A DNA stretch of 44,199 nucleotides. It comes from a gamma proteobacterium IMCC1989. Lineage in GTDB: Bacteria; Pseudomonadota; Gammaproteobacteria; Pseudomonadales; Cellvibrionaceae. This document shows, piece by piece, positions 27,616 to 37,591 of the stretch; the first letter of the stretch is position 1; every line of letters begins with the position of its first letter. The stretch spans positions 1-44,199 of the forward strand of contig AEVK01000060.1 of the NCBI GenBank assembly GCA_000209515.2. Direction: 5' to 3'. The translations under genes were made by a program, and so were the position numbers. Below the pieces are notes generated by a model. The model was given only the letters and a program-made list of their open reading frames with translations. It made no database searches and was not told where the DNA came from.

Positions 27616-28871
27616 TATGTGCGGATATGACCATCGCCAAAGACAATCCACTTTTGCGATGTAAGCCCTTCCAAACCAACAGGCCCTCGCACATGAATCT
27701 TATCCGTTGAGATACCTATTTCCGCACCCAAGCCAAATTCAAAGCCATCAGCAAATCGCGTGGAGGCATTAACGATAATCGCACTAGAATCCACCAAGGT
27801 CATAAACTGGCGGGCACGGGTAATACTTTCTGTCACAATCGCCTCGGTATGCCCTGAACTATATTGACCGATATGATCTATCGCAGCCTGCATGTTACCC
27901 ACGATACGGATAGACAAAATAGGTGCAAGATATTCTGTTTGCCAATCACTGTCTGTTGCGGGCAATATGCCATCGGCTAGCGCACAGGTTTTTTCACAAC
28001 CACGCAACTCAACTTCTTTGTTGCGATAAGCATCCACTAAGCGAGGTAATATTACTGCCGCTATAGGCTCTGCAATCAACAAGGTTTCCATCGCATTACA
28101 AACACCATAACGATGTGTTTTTGAATTCACGGCGATATTAAATGCTTTTTCTTCATCGGCCTGATCATCGATATATACATGGCAAATACCATCAAGGTGC
28201 TTAATCACCGACACGGTGGCATCATTCGCAATCCGTTCGATTAAGCCACGACCACCACGAGGGATAATGACATCAACGTATTCGCTCATGGTAATCAGTT
28301 CGGCCACCGCTTCGCGATCAATCGTTTCTATCACTTGCACTACTGTCGCAGGCAAGCCCACCTGCTCTAAGCCCTGCTGAATGCAGCGCGCAATAGCTTG
28401 GTTAGAATGTAAAGCCTCTTTGCCGCCACGTAAAATCGTCGCATTGCCTGACTTTAAACACAAACTTGCTGCATCGATAGTCACATTCGGGCGAGATTCA
28501 TAAATAATCCCTACAACACCCAAGGGCACACGCATTTTGCCGACTTGAATACCACTTGGACGATACTTCATGTCGCTAATTTCGCCACAGGGGTCAGGTA
28601 ACGCAGCCACTTGCGTCAAGCCCTCGATCATGGCGTCGATGCCTTTATCCCCAAGAGATAAACGATCTAACAATGCACTGTCTAAGCCATCCTTTTCACC
28701 TTGCGCCATATCAATCGCATTTGCAGCAAGCAGTTCCTTTCGACTAGCATCTAAGGCAGCAGCAATAGCCAGCAAAGCATCATTTTTGATGCCGGTATCG
28801 GCAGCAGCAATCATTCGAGAGGCCGCACGCGCCTGCTGACCTACTTGCTGCATATAGTGTTTAATATTCAT
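27615..28871 (-). CDS. proA: Gamma-glutamyl phosphate reductase ProA
   Basis: NADPH-dependent second step of proline synthesis. It is 418 residues of the aldehyde-dehydrogenase fold with the catalytic cysteine Cys258 in [16 protein letters not shown], and [20 protein letters not shown] and [16 protein letters not shown] as further motifs. It is the first gene of the long reverse-strand block, followed directly by nadD. The proB partner is not in the window. Confidence 0.97.
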   Translation of the reverse strand: MNIKHYMQQVGQQARAASRMIAAADTGIKNDALLAIAAALDASRKELLAANAIDMAQGEKDGLDSALLDRLSLGDKGIDAMIEGLTQVAALPDPCGEISDMKYRPSGIQVGKMRVPLGVVGIIYESRPNVTIDAASLCLKSGNATILRGGKEALHSNQAIARCIQQGLEQVGLPATVVQVIETIDREAVAELITMSEYVDVIIPRGGRGLIERIANDATVSVIKHLDGICHVYIDDQADEEKAFNIAVNSKTHRYGVCNAMETLLIAEPIAAVILPRLVDAYRNKEVELRGCEKTCALADGILPATDSDWQTEYLAPILSIRIVGNMQAAIDHIGQYSSGHTEAIVTESITRARQFMTLVDSSAIIVNASTRFADGFEFGLGAEIGISTDKIHVRGPVGLEGLTSQKWIVFGDGHIRT

Positions 28872-29299
28872 GAGAATGAAAACCTAATAACAATAAGATA
28901 AAAATATTCCACATTATACGGCATTGATATAGAAAATAGTGGAGCAATCACACTATCCCGCTATTTATATGCAAGCTTAAAACACTTCAGTTTAAGTTCA
29001 GCTATCCGGCGCTAATCTAGCTATCCAATACCAAGACAAGAACCACATCAGTCACAAACAAACCGGAGGGCTCACTATGCACTTATTTTCGCGTGGCAGT
29101 TGATGTTAAGCCTGTAGGTTACTAAGATGGCTGTAGACTAAACGAAGCAAAAAAGCCTAGGATTACTATCACTACAGCAGCTTAGAGCGACAAAGCGTAG
29201 TAATTGAGCAGCCATTCAATAGCAATCTAGTCACGACTTAGTAAGAACTCAGTAGAAATAACAGCACAAACAACAGAGCAATTAAAAGAGCACAATCAT
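28872..29299. other. Divergent regulatory gap of 428 bases
   Basis: This lies between proA and the PepSY/two-component operon. It holds two copies of AGCTATCC (29000-29007, 29019-29026) 19 bases apart after a TTTAAG-containing A/T-rich stretch, and an eight-codon ORF with a strong ribosome site at 29077. No tRNA or other gene was seen. Confidence 0.5.
29077..29103 (+). CDS. Possible eight-residue leader peptide
   Basis: A mini-ORF reads MHLFSRGS then TGA. It is preceded by CCGGAGGG, an excellent ribosome site 6 bases before the ATG and stronger than that of the following PepSY gene. It lies about 200 bases before the two-component operon. A leader role is only a suggestion, and a truncated coding start is an alternative. 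Confidence 0.3.
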   Translation: MHLFSRGS

Positions 29300-29641
29300 A
29301 TGATAGCGGTTGATGACAAAGGGGGATGGAGAAACAGAACCCTACTAAAAAAAGCGTTCGGCTTATTCCTTTTTTGCATTTGCAGTAACGCCGTATATGC
29401 ACAGCAACTCTCCCCCTCGGATGCAGCGGCTAACGCACGCAATTTTACCGACGGCAAAGTGCTTAAGGTAAAACCGACCAAAGGCACCAAGACAAATTAC
29501 CGTGTAAAAGTACTCTCTCCTGAAGGCAGGGTGCGTAATATTATTGTTGATGGCGACAGCGGCGACATTATTTTGCATCAACCGAAAAGACACAACAAAA
29601 AATCACCACCGCGCCAGAAACTTATAGAAACAGGATTGTAA
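29300..29641 (+). CDS. PepSY-domain secreted protein
   Basis: A 113-residue protein with a signal peptide (hydrophobic segment AFGLFLFCICSNAVYAQ, cleavage near residue 35). One PepSY domain follows: LSPSDAAANARNFTDGKVLKVKP, then YRVKVLSPEGRVRNIIVDGDSGDIIL. The tail is basic. Small PepSY proteins are often encoded beside PhoP/QseB-type two-component systems and may modulate the sensor in the periplasm. It starts the operon; the response regulator ATG follows its stop by two bases. Confidence 0.88.
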   Translation: MIAVDDKGGWRNRTLLKKAFGLFLFCICSNAVYAQQLSPSDAAANARNFTDGKVLKVKPTKGTKTNYRVKVLSPEGRVRNIIVDGDSGDIILHQPKRHNKKSPPRQKLIETGL

Positions 29642-29643
29642 TT

Positions 29644-30399
29644 ATGCGCTTACTATTAGCGGAAGATGAAAAAATTCTACGTGAAAACTTACAACAATTT
29701 TTAACGCGAAATAGCTATAGCGTCGATAGTGCCGAAGAGGGACGAGAAGGCTTATTCTTAGGTTCAGAACACCCTTACGACATTGCCATCATTGACATTG
29801 GACTCCCAGAAATGGATGGTATAGAGCTTATCAAACAGCTACGCCAACATAAAAAAGACTTTCCCGTTCTTATACTGACCGCTCGAGATAGCTGGCAAGA
29901 TAAAGTAATCGGTTTAGAAGCTGGCGCGGATGACTATCTCGCCAAACCATTTCATAACGAAGAGTTACTTGCTCGTTTAAATGCCCTCACTCGACGCTCC
30001 AAAGGCCTCGCCTCGCCTGAAATTCATATCGGTGAAATATTAATTAATACGGCAAAAAAACTAGTCAGCATTAACAATCAGGATATCACTCTCACGCAAT
30101 ATGAATACAATACACTTGAATACTTAGCCTTAAACAAAGCGCGTGTCATTTCTAAAACAGAATTAACCGAGCACCTGTATGATCAAGACTTTGATTTGGA
30201 CAGTAACGTCATCGAGGTACTCATTGGTCGCTTACGCAAAAAACTTGACCCTAACAACATACACAAACCTATCGTCACCCATCGAGGCCAAGGCTATCGC
30301 CTGACTGAAAATACAGCAGAAAATACAACAGAAAAAACAGAATTAAAACCAACGAGTAACGGAATCGCAGCCGACGCATCGCCAGTATCACAAGAGTAA
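29644..30399 (+). CDS. OmpR-family response regulator, PhoP-like
   Basis: A 251-residue DNA-binding regulator. The receiver domain has an acidic pocket near Glu7-Asp8, phosphoacceptor Asp51 (IIDIGLPEMDG), Thr79 and Lys101 (LAKPF). The winged-helix domain ends NVIEVLIGRLRKKLDPN...THRGQGYRL. The receiver and downstream sensor look most like PhoP/PhoQ. The C-terminal tail is longer than usual and contains ENTAENTTEKTE from 12-bp DNA repeats. It is five bases upstream of the sensor gene. Confidence 0.93.
   Translation: MRLLLAEDEKILRENLQQFLTRNSYSVDSAEEGREGLFLGSEHPYDIAIIDIGLPEMDGIELIKQLRQHKKDFPVLILTARDSWQDKVIGLEAGADDYLAKPFHNEELLARLNALTRRSKGLASPEIHIGEILINTAKKLVSINNQDITLTQYEYNTLEYLALNKARVISKTELTEHLYDQDFDLDSNVIEVLIGRLRKKLDPNNIHKPIVTHRGQGYRLTENTAENTTEKTELKPTSNGIAADASPVSQE
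30307..30342. repeat. 12-bp tandem repeat at the response regulator 3' end
   Basis: Three units (GAAAATACAGCA, GAAAATACAACA, GAAAAAACAGAA) encode ENTA/ENTT/EKTE after the DNA-binding domain. Confidence 0.85.
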
Positions 30400-30404
30400 C
30401 GACG

Positions 30405-31838
30405 ATGAAAAGTGCTGATCAGGTAGAGCAACAGAAACTCTCAACTATAAAAAAACTCAGCTTTTACTTTACCCAAAGCTCGCTACTCAAACGATTTTTT
30501 TTAGCATCGCTGATTATTTTACCGTTATTTATCATTCTTAGCGGCACTCTGTTACTCAACACCTTTCACCACAGCCAACTCAACGCTGAAGAAGAAAAGT
30601 TACAAGCGCAATTATACCTATTGCTTGGGGTGACCGAACTTGAGAGCAGTGGCCCACAACTACCCGAGATATTGACCGAGCCGCGCCTCAACCAACAAGG
30701 CTCTGGGCTTTATGCTTTTATTACTGACAGTAACAATAGGTTACTTTGGCGATCAGCATCGACCTACTTACTGCCAACATCGTTACTACCTACTGACAAC
30801 ACCTTTCGTTTAAACCAGAGCTTATTTTCTCAAATAGCGTTAGATAAACCGAAAAGCTTACTCAATGTGTTGAGCTATGATTCCGAATGGGTCAACAATA
30901 GCGAAGATGTGAAACGCTTACGCTTTATCATCATTAGCGACGCAGCTTCTTTAATTGCCGAACTCAACAGCTATCGCTCGCGCCTATGGCAATGGCTAGG
31001 TTCGATGGGTATTGCTTTAATTTTAGCGCAAGTATTTATTATGCGCTGGGGCTTACAACCGTTAAAACGTTTATCCGCACAACTATTACAATTGCAAAAA
31101 AATCATATCTCACAGCTCAGCGATGATTACCCCATAGAGATTCAACCGGTGATCAATAATTTTAACGATATTTTAGTACAAGAAAAAAAGCAGCGAGAGC
31201 GTTACCGAAATACAATGTCGGATCTAGCACACAGCTTAAAAACACCTTTAGCGGTTATTCAAAGTCAAATATCTAAAACGACTCAACAAGATGAGGTGAT
31301 CACGGATCAAGTAGACAGGATCAATCAAATTATTTCTCATCAGTTACAACGCGCTGTTGTTCGTGTTAATCACAGCACCATCAACCATAATACGAATAAA
31401 ATTTCTGTTAAAAAAGTCGCTGATCGCCTGATAAAGATAATGGAAAAAATTTATACCGCCCCACCTATCCGCTTACAGAATATAAGCGATGCTGACAGTC
31501 TGTTTTTTGGCGATGAATCTGACCTGCTAGAGGTACTGGGAAATATTATTGATAACGCTTGTAAATATGGAGAGTCATCAGTCGTCATTAGCACACATCA
31601 TCATGAAAATGAGTTAACTATAAAAGTAAGCGATGACGGCGATGGTATTTTAGAGCAACAACGAGATACCATCTTGCAGCGCGGCGCACGAGCAGACACG
31701 GCAAAACCAGGACAAGGCATAGGCCTTAGCGTAGCAGTAGATATTATTAGCAGTTATGGCGGAGAAATCACGGTGGAGAATAATGCCGGTGCGCCCCATT
31801 TATCGGGCGCTTGTTTTTGTATTCGTTTTGTTTTTTAG
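30405..31838 (+). CDS. PhoQ-like sensor histidine kinase
   Basis: A 477-residue inner-membrane sensor. It has TM1 at about 31-52, a periplasmic sensor of about 140 residues, TM2 at about 196-214, a HAMP-like stretch, and dimerisation helix DLAHSLKTPLAVIQ with His276. The ATPase domain has an N box (LGNIIDNACKYG) and glycine boxes (DDGDGI, GQGIGL). The 'HSLKTPLAV' wording is characteristic of PhoQ-type kinases. It presumably phosphorylates the adjacent regulator; the signal is unknown. Its stop lies 12 bases from the convergent mtgA stop. Confidence 0.92.
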   Translation: MKSADQVEQQKLSTIKKLSFYFTQSSLLKRFFLASLIILPLFIILSGTLLLNTFHHSQLNAEEEKLQAQLYLLLGVTELESSGPQLPEILTEPRLNQQGSGLYAFITDSNNRLLWRSASTYLLPTSLLPTDNTFRLNQSLFSQIALDKPKSLLNVLSYDSEWVNNSEDVKRLRFIIISDAASLIAELNSYRSRLWQWLGSMGIALILAQVFIMRWGLQPLKRLSAQLLQLQKNHISQLSDDYPIEIQPVINNFNDILVQEKKQRERYRNTMSDLAHSLKTPLAVIQSQISKTTQQDEVITDQVDRINQIISHQLQRAVVRVNHSTINHNTNKISVKKVADRLIKIMEKIYTAPPIRLQNISDADSLFFGDESDLLEVLGNIIDNACKYGESSVVISTHHHENELTIKVSDDGDGILEQQRDTILQRGARADTAKPGQGIGLSVAVDIISSYGGEITVENNAGAPHLSGACFCIRFVF

Positions 31839-31850
31839 GTGTACGAGATG

Positions 31851-32558
31851 TCACTTATTCTTTGTCTGCTTTTTTAGCTGATTCAAATAGTTAACACCAC
31901 CTAAATTACGAATAGCAAAACGAATATCTAAGGCTCTATCATAAACATAAGGTGAAGGTTTACTTACCAGCATTTTTTTAGGATTAGGCAATACCGCCGC
32001 CAGCAGCGATGCCTCTACCCGACTAAGATCCTTTGGTTTTTTTTGAAAATATTTTTCACTTGCATGCTCGACACCAAACACACCAGGGCCAAACTCTACT
32101 ACATTCAAATAAATTTCTAAGATACGCTCTTTGGGTAATAGTAACTCCAAAAATAAAGTGAGGTACGCTTCAACGCCTTTACGAAAAAGGCTTTTACCTG
32201 ACCATAAATACACATTTTTAGTTAGCTGCTGACTGATCGTGCTCGCTCCACGACTAGGGCCACCAGACTCTAACAGCACTTTTTTAAGTTGTTCAAAATC
32301 AAAACCATAATGATCCGGGAACTTTTGATCTTCCGATGCAATCACTGCCATTTGCATCATCGGTGCAATTTCATCCAGCGCCGCCCAACGCTGATACGCC
32401 CACACAGATTCAACCTTGTCGTCCGACATAATAAATGCTGTCGTTAAAGGGTTTAGCCAGCGCAAAGGTAAAATAAAAGCAACCGTCAATACGATTATCG
32501 ACATAATGGCGATAAGTAAATAACGTAACCATATACGCTTTTTTTTCTGTTCTGTCAT
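31851..32558 (-). CDS. mtgA: Monofunctional peptidoglycan transglycosylase MtgA
   Basis: Polymerises lipid II with its GT51 domain and has no transpeptidase domain. It has one N-terminal membrane helix (12-32), catalytic Glu76 in VIASEDQKFPDHYGFD, then RGASTISQQLTKNVYLW, and EIYLNVVEFGPGVFGVEHASEKYF. At 235 residues it is normal. It starts 4 bases after the RND exporter stop, so the two are likely co-transcribed. Confidence 0.96.
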   Translation of the reverse strand: MTEQKKKRIWLRYLLIAIMSIIVLTVAFILPLRWLNPLTTAFIMSDDKVESVWAYQRWAALDEIAPMMQMAVIASEDQKFPDHYGFDFEQLKKVLLESGGPSRGASTISQQLTKNVYLWSGKSLFRKGVEAYLTLFLELLLPKERILEIYLNVVEFGPGVFGVEHASEKYFQKKPKDLSRVEASLLAAVLPNPKKMLVSKPSPYVYDRALDIRFAIRNLGGVNYLNQLKKQTKNK

Positions 32559-32562
32559 ACGC

Positions 32563-35241
32563 TTAAGCCTGCTCTTTCCCCAAGGGTTTTAGTAATATCA
32601 TTAATTGAGGCAACAATGTGAGCGATGAAATAATCGCAGCTAACATGGCTAAACCGGTCAACAAACCAAAGTAGATAGACGGTATAAATTTCGACAAGGC
32701 TAAAATAGAAAACCCAACAATAACGGTAACAGAAGTGTAATACATGGCACGGCCGATAGATGCATGGGCACGATGCATGGTCGCGATATAATTTCTATCC
32801 ACTGCGAACTCTTCACGAAACCGGTAAATATAATGAATAGCATCATCTACACCTATACCTACAGCGATAGCGGCAATGGTAATCGTCATCATATCTAAAG
32901 GAATTCCCATTAAGCCCATGCCACCCAATACGACTAAGGCTGCCAACATATTGGGTACTAACGCAATTAACGAAAGAGACACTGAACGAAAAAGGATGAT
33001 AAACATAAAGAGGATGCCAAAGAATACCGCGCCGATAGTTAGTATCTGAGACGAAAATAGACTCTGTAACATATTGTTATACAAAACCAGCACACCTGTC
33101 ACATGCACATTCTCGCTAGCAATTCCCATCTCCTCAACCACGTAGCGACGCACCTCAGTGACTAATTCATCACGACGCAAGTCGGGATCAGTTTCTTTCA
33201 CTCTCATCGTAATACGCGTTTGATTAATCTCACCCGCTAGATACGGCTTTAACAAAAAGTCTTTAATATCTTCGGGCAATAAGTTTCGCATTAACGCCAA
33301 TTCAAAATCATTCACCGTGCGCCCATTCAGATCATTTGCCACCTGATAAGCAATAGCCAACGATTGCACTTTGCCAATCTCCGGCAGACTATCTAAATAG
33401 TTGTGAATCCGAGTAATTTTTTCTAAGCCCGCCTGCGTAAACCAATAGCTATCGTAGGGGTCTACTGGCGGCTTTTGGGATGATTCAGGCACCGATGGCT
33501 CTGAAAATACATCAACATCTGCGGATGGCTCAACAAAAGGATCGACAAAGGGGTCTGTAAATGGATCTGCAAAAGGGTCTGAATCGGAAAACGGATCTAC
33601 CTTTGACTTTACATCCCCAAAAGGATCCGCGGTAGAGGTGCCAAAAGGGTCTTCTGTCTCAGCAAAGGGATCCAGCTTACCCCTCGGCACTTTAACTTTA
33701 GGGGCAGGTAACGGATGATCAATAATAACATCTAACGTAATCGTACCACCCAGCTGCTGATCTATCACCAGCATACCCTGATGTATTTCGGTAGATGAGT
33801 GAAAGTAATCGATAAAGCGATTCTCTACTTCCAGCTGCTTAATTCCCACCGCACTCACTATGGCAGCGATCACACCTAAACCTAAAATCAACCGTCCATT
33901 GCGCTCAGTAAACCGGGAAAAAACTAATGTAAACGCACCGGAATTATTATCCGGCGAAGATTGACTTATCGACTCGGCTTTATTTGAGACTCTAGGCAAC
34001 AACATCAAACCTGCAGGAATTAACAAAAAAGATAAGGCAAATGCGATAAACAGGCCAATCACCATCATCCAACCAAAATCAATCACTGGACGTATGCCGC
34101 TAACGACGAGCGACATAAATGCCACCATCGTCGTTAACACCGTATAGACACAAGGCTTGATCATATGCGATAGGGTTTCTCGCAACCAATACTCGCGCCG
34201 GGAGTCAGGCAAGCGACTGCTTTCTTCTTTGTAGCGCACGACCAAATGAATAGTCATCATCAAACAAATGATCAGTAATAGTGCAACAAAGTTGGATGAA
34301 ATAACCGTTAAGCGCCAATCAATGGTAGCGAGAAAACCTAACATCACCACCACAGCTAAAAAGCATGTAGCCAATGGCAACACGACAAACTGCCACTGAC
34401 GAAAAATTATCATTAAAATAACAATAATAAATAAAATAATGCCGATACCAAATACCATTATGTCACTGCGAATAAAGTCCACCATATCCGCCGTAATCAT
34501 CGATACGCCACCTAAAAATATTTGCGCATCGTCCTTATACTCGGCCACTATTTTTCGCACTTCTTGAACTCGCTGGTGACTTCTTTCTGTTGCGAGCGTG
34601 CTATAAGTTAGAAACTCTTCGCTGACTTGCACTAAGCGAGAGCTTTCCTCTTCTGATAAGCCAGAAGTGTCACGTTGTAAACGCAAGGCATCTCGCTCAC
34701 GAACTAAACGAATAAACTTCTCATCAATCGCTAAACTCAACAATAAAGCTGTAGTCTTCCCATCAGGCCCAAGCAACATGTTTTTATAAATCGGCGAACG
34801 CGAAAATTCTTGTCGGGCCAGTTCACGATCAACGCCTTCATCACGTAACGTTTTAATGCCAGAGGTCACATCGGATAAAGACACTTTAGGACTATAGAGC
34901 AAAGGAACATCGAGAATAGAATTAGCACCTACCACACCATCAACTTGTAATAACGATTCACGTAAACGACTTAAATGCGCTAACGTTGAATCATCAAAAA
35001 GTTCGCCTTCAGGGCGATAAGTGACGACTAAAAAATCACCCGCCTGATAACGCTTACTGATTTTACGGAAATAATCGAGGTCTTCGTCGTACTCTAGCGT
35101 TAGCGCATCAGAAGATGCATCTATTTTTAATTGCGGCAACTGACTCGCCAACGCAGCGGTTAGCGCTAAGATAAACAAAATGACATACAAAGGAAATTTG
35201 AGTACTGCTGTAAAATAAACAGCTTGTAGCTTTTCTAACAT
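32563..35241 (-). CDS. RND/MMPL-family exporter with a DPF-repeat loop
   Basis: An 892-residue permease with two repeats of one plus about five helices and two large periplasmic loops, as in the RND superfamily exporters related to HpnN/MmpL (sterol-sensing-like segment; GIGVDDAIHYIYRF in the second half). Such proteins move hydrophobic compounds or lipids. An Asp/Pro/Phe-rich insert with eight DPF motifs (residues 524-569) lies in the second periplasmic loop. It is flanked by mtgA and ubiX. The substrate is not evident and no adaptor or outer-membrane partner is adjacent. Confidence 0.9.
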   Translation of the reverse strand: MLEKLQAVYFTAVLKFPLYVILFILALTAALASQLPQLKIDASSDALTLEYDEDLDYFRKISKRYQAGDFLVVTYRPEGELFDDSTLAHLSRLRESLLQVDGVVGANSILDVPLLYSPKVSLSDVTSGIKTLRDEGVDRELARQEFSRSPIYKNMLLGPDGKTTALLLSLAIDEKFIRLVRERDALRLQRDTSGLSEEESSRLVQVSEEFLTYSTLATERSHQRVQEVRKIVAEYKDDAQIFLGGVSMITADMVDFIRSDIMVFGIGIILFIIVILMIIFRQWQFVVLPLATCFLAVVVMLGFLATIDWRLTVISSNFVALLLIICLMMTIHLVVRYKEESSRLPDSRREYWLRETLSHMIKPCVYTVLTTMVAFMSLVVSGIRPVIDFGWMMVIGLFIAFALSFLLIPAGLMLLPRVSNKAESISQSSPDNNSGAFTLVFSRFTERNGRLILGLGVIAAIVSAVGIKQLEVENRFIDYFHSSTEIHQGMLVIDQQLGGTITLDVIIDHPLPAPKVKVPRGKLDPFAETEDPFGTSTADPFGDVKSKVDPFSDSDPFADPFTDPFVDPFVEPSADVDVFSEPSVPESSQKPPVDPYDSYWFTQAGLEKITRIHNYLDSLPEIGKVQSLAIAYQVANDLNGRTVNDFELALMRNLLPEDIKDFLLKPYLAGEINQTRITMRVKETDPDLRRDELVTEVRRYVVEEMGIASENVHVTGVLVLYNNMLQSLFSSQILTIGAVFFGILFMFIILFRSVSLSLIALVPNMLAALVVLGGMGLMGIPLDMMTITIAAIAVGIGVDDAIHYIYRFREEFAVDRNYIATMHRAHASIGRAMYYTSVTVIVGFSILALSKFIPSIYFGLLTGLAMLAAIISSLTLLPQLMILLKPLGKEQA
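33535..33672. repeat. DNA encoding eight DPF motifs
   Basis: On the reverse strand this stretch gives DPF at residues 524, 531, 539, 549, 555, 559, 563 and 567 of the exporter. Spacing narrows from 7-10 to 4 residues, suggesting growth by short duplications (DPFADPFTDPFVDPFV). Confidence 0.85.
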
Positions 35242-35311
35242 GATTTTTCCTATTTCAAGAAAATGGTCGTCTTAATCTTATTAAACGCTCAGTATGAAAT
35301 TGAATGATTTA

Positions 35312-35956
35312 TTAACTTTCACCCCAGCGCGGCATCAAGTCTTGCGGTAAGTCCAATTGATCGAGAATTCTAGCCACAATAAAATCAATTAAATCCTCTA
35401 CGGTATCAGCTTTCGCATAAAAACCGGGGCTAGCGGGTAACACCACCACGCCCATTTTTGTGAGCTTGAGCATATTTTCTAAATGCACTTCTGAGTACGG
35501 CGTCTCTCTCGGCACAACGATCAACTGTCGGCGCTCTTTCAACGCGACATCGGCCGCTCGTTCAATTAAGTTATTACTCGCACCGCTGGCGATAGACGAT
35601 AGCGTGCCACCGCTCGCAGGGCAAATCACCATACTTGCAGGGCTACTAGAACCCGACGCCACTGGTGAAAACCAATCTTCACGACTAAATAAAGTGAGCT
35701 GACCTTCTTTCGCACCATATAATTCAGAAAGAAAGTCTTGCTGTTGTTGCAAGCTGTTTTCTTGACCCGATGGCGGCAAAACAATATTTGTTTCCGTGGC
35801 AATGACTACCTCTGCCGCACGTGAAAGCAATAAGTAAACCTTACAATCCGCTGCCAATAAGCAGGATAATAAGCGCAAACCATATTGTGCGCCGGATGCA
35901 CCAGAAATACCTAGCGTGACTGTTTTTGCTTGAAATTGTTGTTTATTACTTTCCAT
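35312..35956 (-). CDS. ubiX: Flavin prenyltransferase UbiX
   Basis: Makes the prenylated FMN cofactor needed by the UbiD decarboxylase in ubiquinone synthesis. It is 214 residues with the N-terminal flavin site GISGASGAQYGLRLL, the SGGTLSSIASGASNNLIERAADVALKERR segment and VVLPASPGFY. It follows mpl on the same strand. A roughly 20-residue insertion around ETNIVLPPSGQENSL is within family variation. Confidence 0.96.
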   Translation of the reverse strand: MESNKQQFQAKTVTLGISGASGAQYGLRLLSCLLAADCKVYLLLSRAAEVVIATETNIVLPPSGQENSLQQQQDFLSELYGAKEGQLTLFSREDWFSPVASGSSSPASMVICPASGGTLSSIASGASNNLIERAADVALKERRQLIVVPRETPYSEVHLENMLKLTKMGVVVLPASPGFYAKADTVEDLIDFIVARILDQLDLPQDLMPRWGES

Positions 35957-36007
35957 AAAAACCTAACTGTTTATTATCACTATGCTATTTCTTAACGGCC
36001 ATGCTTT

Positions 36008-37417
36008 TTATGCATCATTAAGTGCATCAACCAGTAAACCGTGTACACCGCCAAAACCACCATTGCTCATAATTACAATATGGCAAGGCGCTTCACTGCT
36101 CTCAACAATACGAGCAATTAAATTATCCAGCGTATCGCAACGTTCGCTAAGTACCTGACTAGCGGCAATCACGCCATCAATATCCCACGATAAGCTAGGC
36201 GGGTTAAACCATAATACTTGATCCGCATTAGCGACCGACTCGGCCAAATGTGCAGCATGAACCCCCATTCGCATCGTATTAGATCGCGGCTCTATTACCG
36301 CAATTATTTTTTCTTTACCTACTTTTTTGCGCAAGCCATTTAAGGTTGTCGCTATCGCCGATGGATGATGGGCAAAGTCGTCATATACTTTTATGCCATT
36401 AACATCTGCCACGCATTCCATCCGACGCTTTACACCGCCAAATTCTGACAAGGCCGCACAACTCACTTCGGCGGTAACACCCACATGATGAGCCGCTGCA
36501 ATGGCCGCTAATCCGTTAGCAATATTATGCTCGCCTAATTGAGACCAATTCACCTGCCCTTGCTTATCGCTCTCGTAATACACATCAAAACATTCACCAT
36601 CTTCGCTAATGCTGTCGGCGAACCATGTAGTCGATGATGGAGACTGTATACCAACTGAAGATGAGTTTGACGGGGACAGATGTGACTGAGACATGGTAGC
36701 CGTCTCACTCCAACAACCTTGGCTTATCACATCATCAATCGCTGGAACTTTGTCAGGAAAAATCACACGACCATTTTCAGGAATCGTCCGCACCACATGA
36801 TGAAACTGGCGCTGAATCGCCGCCAAGTCATCAAAGATATCCGCATGATCGAATTCAAGATTGTTAACCACTAAGGTACGAGGGCGGTAATGAACAAACT
36901 TAGAACGTTTATCAAAAAATGCACTGTCGTATTCATCGGCCTCAATCACAAAAAAAGGCGTCTCGCCTAAGCGAGCAGAAACAGAAAAGTTGTTAGGCAC
37001 ACCACCAATAAGATAACCCGGTGACATTTTTGCGTATTCTAAAATCCACGCCAACATACTGCTAGTGGTGGTTTTTCCATGTGTGCCCGATACCGCCAGC
37101 ACCCACTTACCCTGCAGCACATGATCACTTAGCCATTGCGGGCCAGACGTGTACGGCAGCCCGGCATTTAGAATCGCTTCCAGCAAAGGATTGCCTCGGC
37201 TAATCGCATTGCCAATAATAAACATGTCAGGCTTAAGTGATAATTGCTCGGAATCAAAACCTTCAATTAGCTCAATACCGGCGGCCTCTAATTGCGTACT
37301 CATAGGTGGATACACATTCGTATCAGCCCCCGTAACACGATAACCTTTCGCTACCGCTAACTGGGCAAGACTGCCCATAAATGTACCGCAAATACCTAAA
37401 ATATGAATATGTTTCAT
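36008..37417 (-). CDS. mpl: Murein tripeptide ligase Mpl
   Basis: Joins recycled L-Ala-gamma-D-Glu-mDAP to UDP-MurNAc. It is 469 residues with a Mur-ligase start HIHILGICGTFMGSLA, P-loop GTHGKTTT at 111-118, EADEYDSAFFDKRSKFVHY and DDFAHHPSAI. The Ser-rich stretch near SHLSPSNSSSVGIQSPSST is extra. It faces pfp across 174 bases that must hold both promoters. Confidence 0.95.
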   Translation of the reverse strand: MKHIHILGICGTFMGSLAQLAVAKGYRVTGADTNVYPPMSTQLEAAGIELIEGFDSEQLSLKPDMFIIGNAISRGNPLLEAILNAGLPYTSGPQWLSDHVLQGKWVLAVSGTHGKTTTSSMLAWILEYAKMSPGYLIGGVPNNFSVSARLGETPFFVIEADEYDSAFFDKRSKFVHYRPRTLVVNNLEFDHADIFDDLAAIQRQFHHVVRTIPENGRVIFPDKVPAIDDVISQGCWSETATMSQSHLSPSNSSSVGIQSPSSTTWFADSISEDGECFDVYYESDKQGQVNWSQLGEHNIANGLAAIAAAHHVGVTAEVSCAALSEFGGVKRRMECVADVNGIKVYDDFAHHPSAIATTLNGLRKKVGKEKIIAVIEPRSNTMRMGVHAAHLAESVANADQVLWFNPPSLSWDIDGVIAASQVLSERCDTLDNLIARIVESSEAPCHIVIMSNGGFGGVHGLLVDALNDA

Positions 37418-37591
37418 AGTACGATTTTTAAAACCCTCTTCCCCTGCCGATAATCAGTAAAGCTTACATGAAATCGTCGTTAAATTCCCGTATCATTGCC
37501 GCCATCAGCGGGCTCGAAACAGCACTATTCCATTAGTGCGAGCCTAATTTATTTTACAAAAGACTCTATTCAGACAGGTTGATATTTACTT

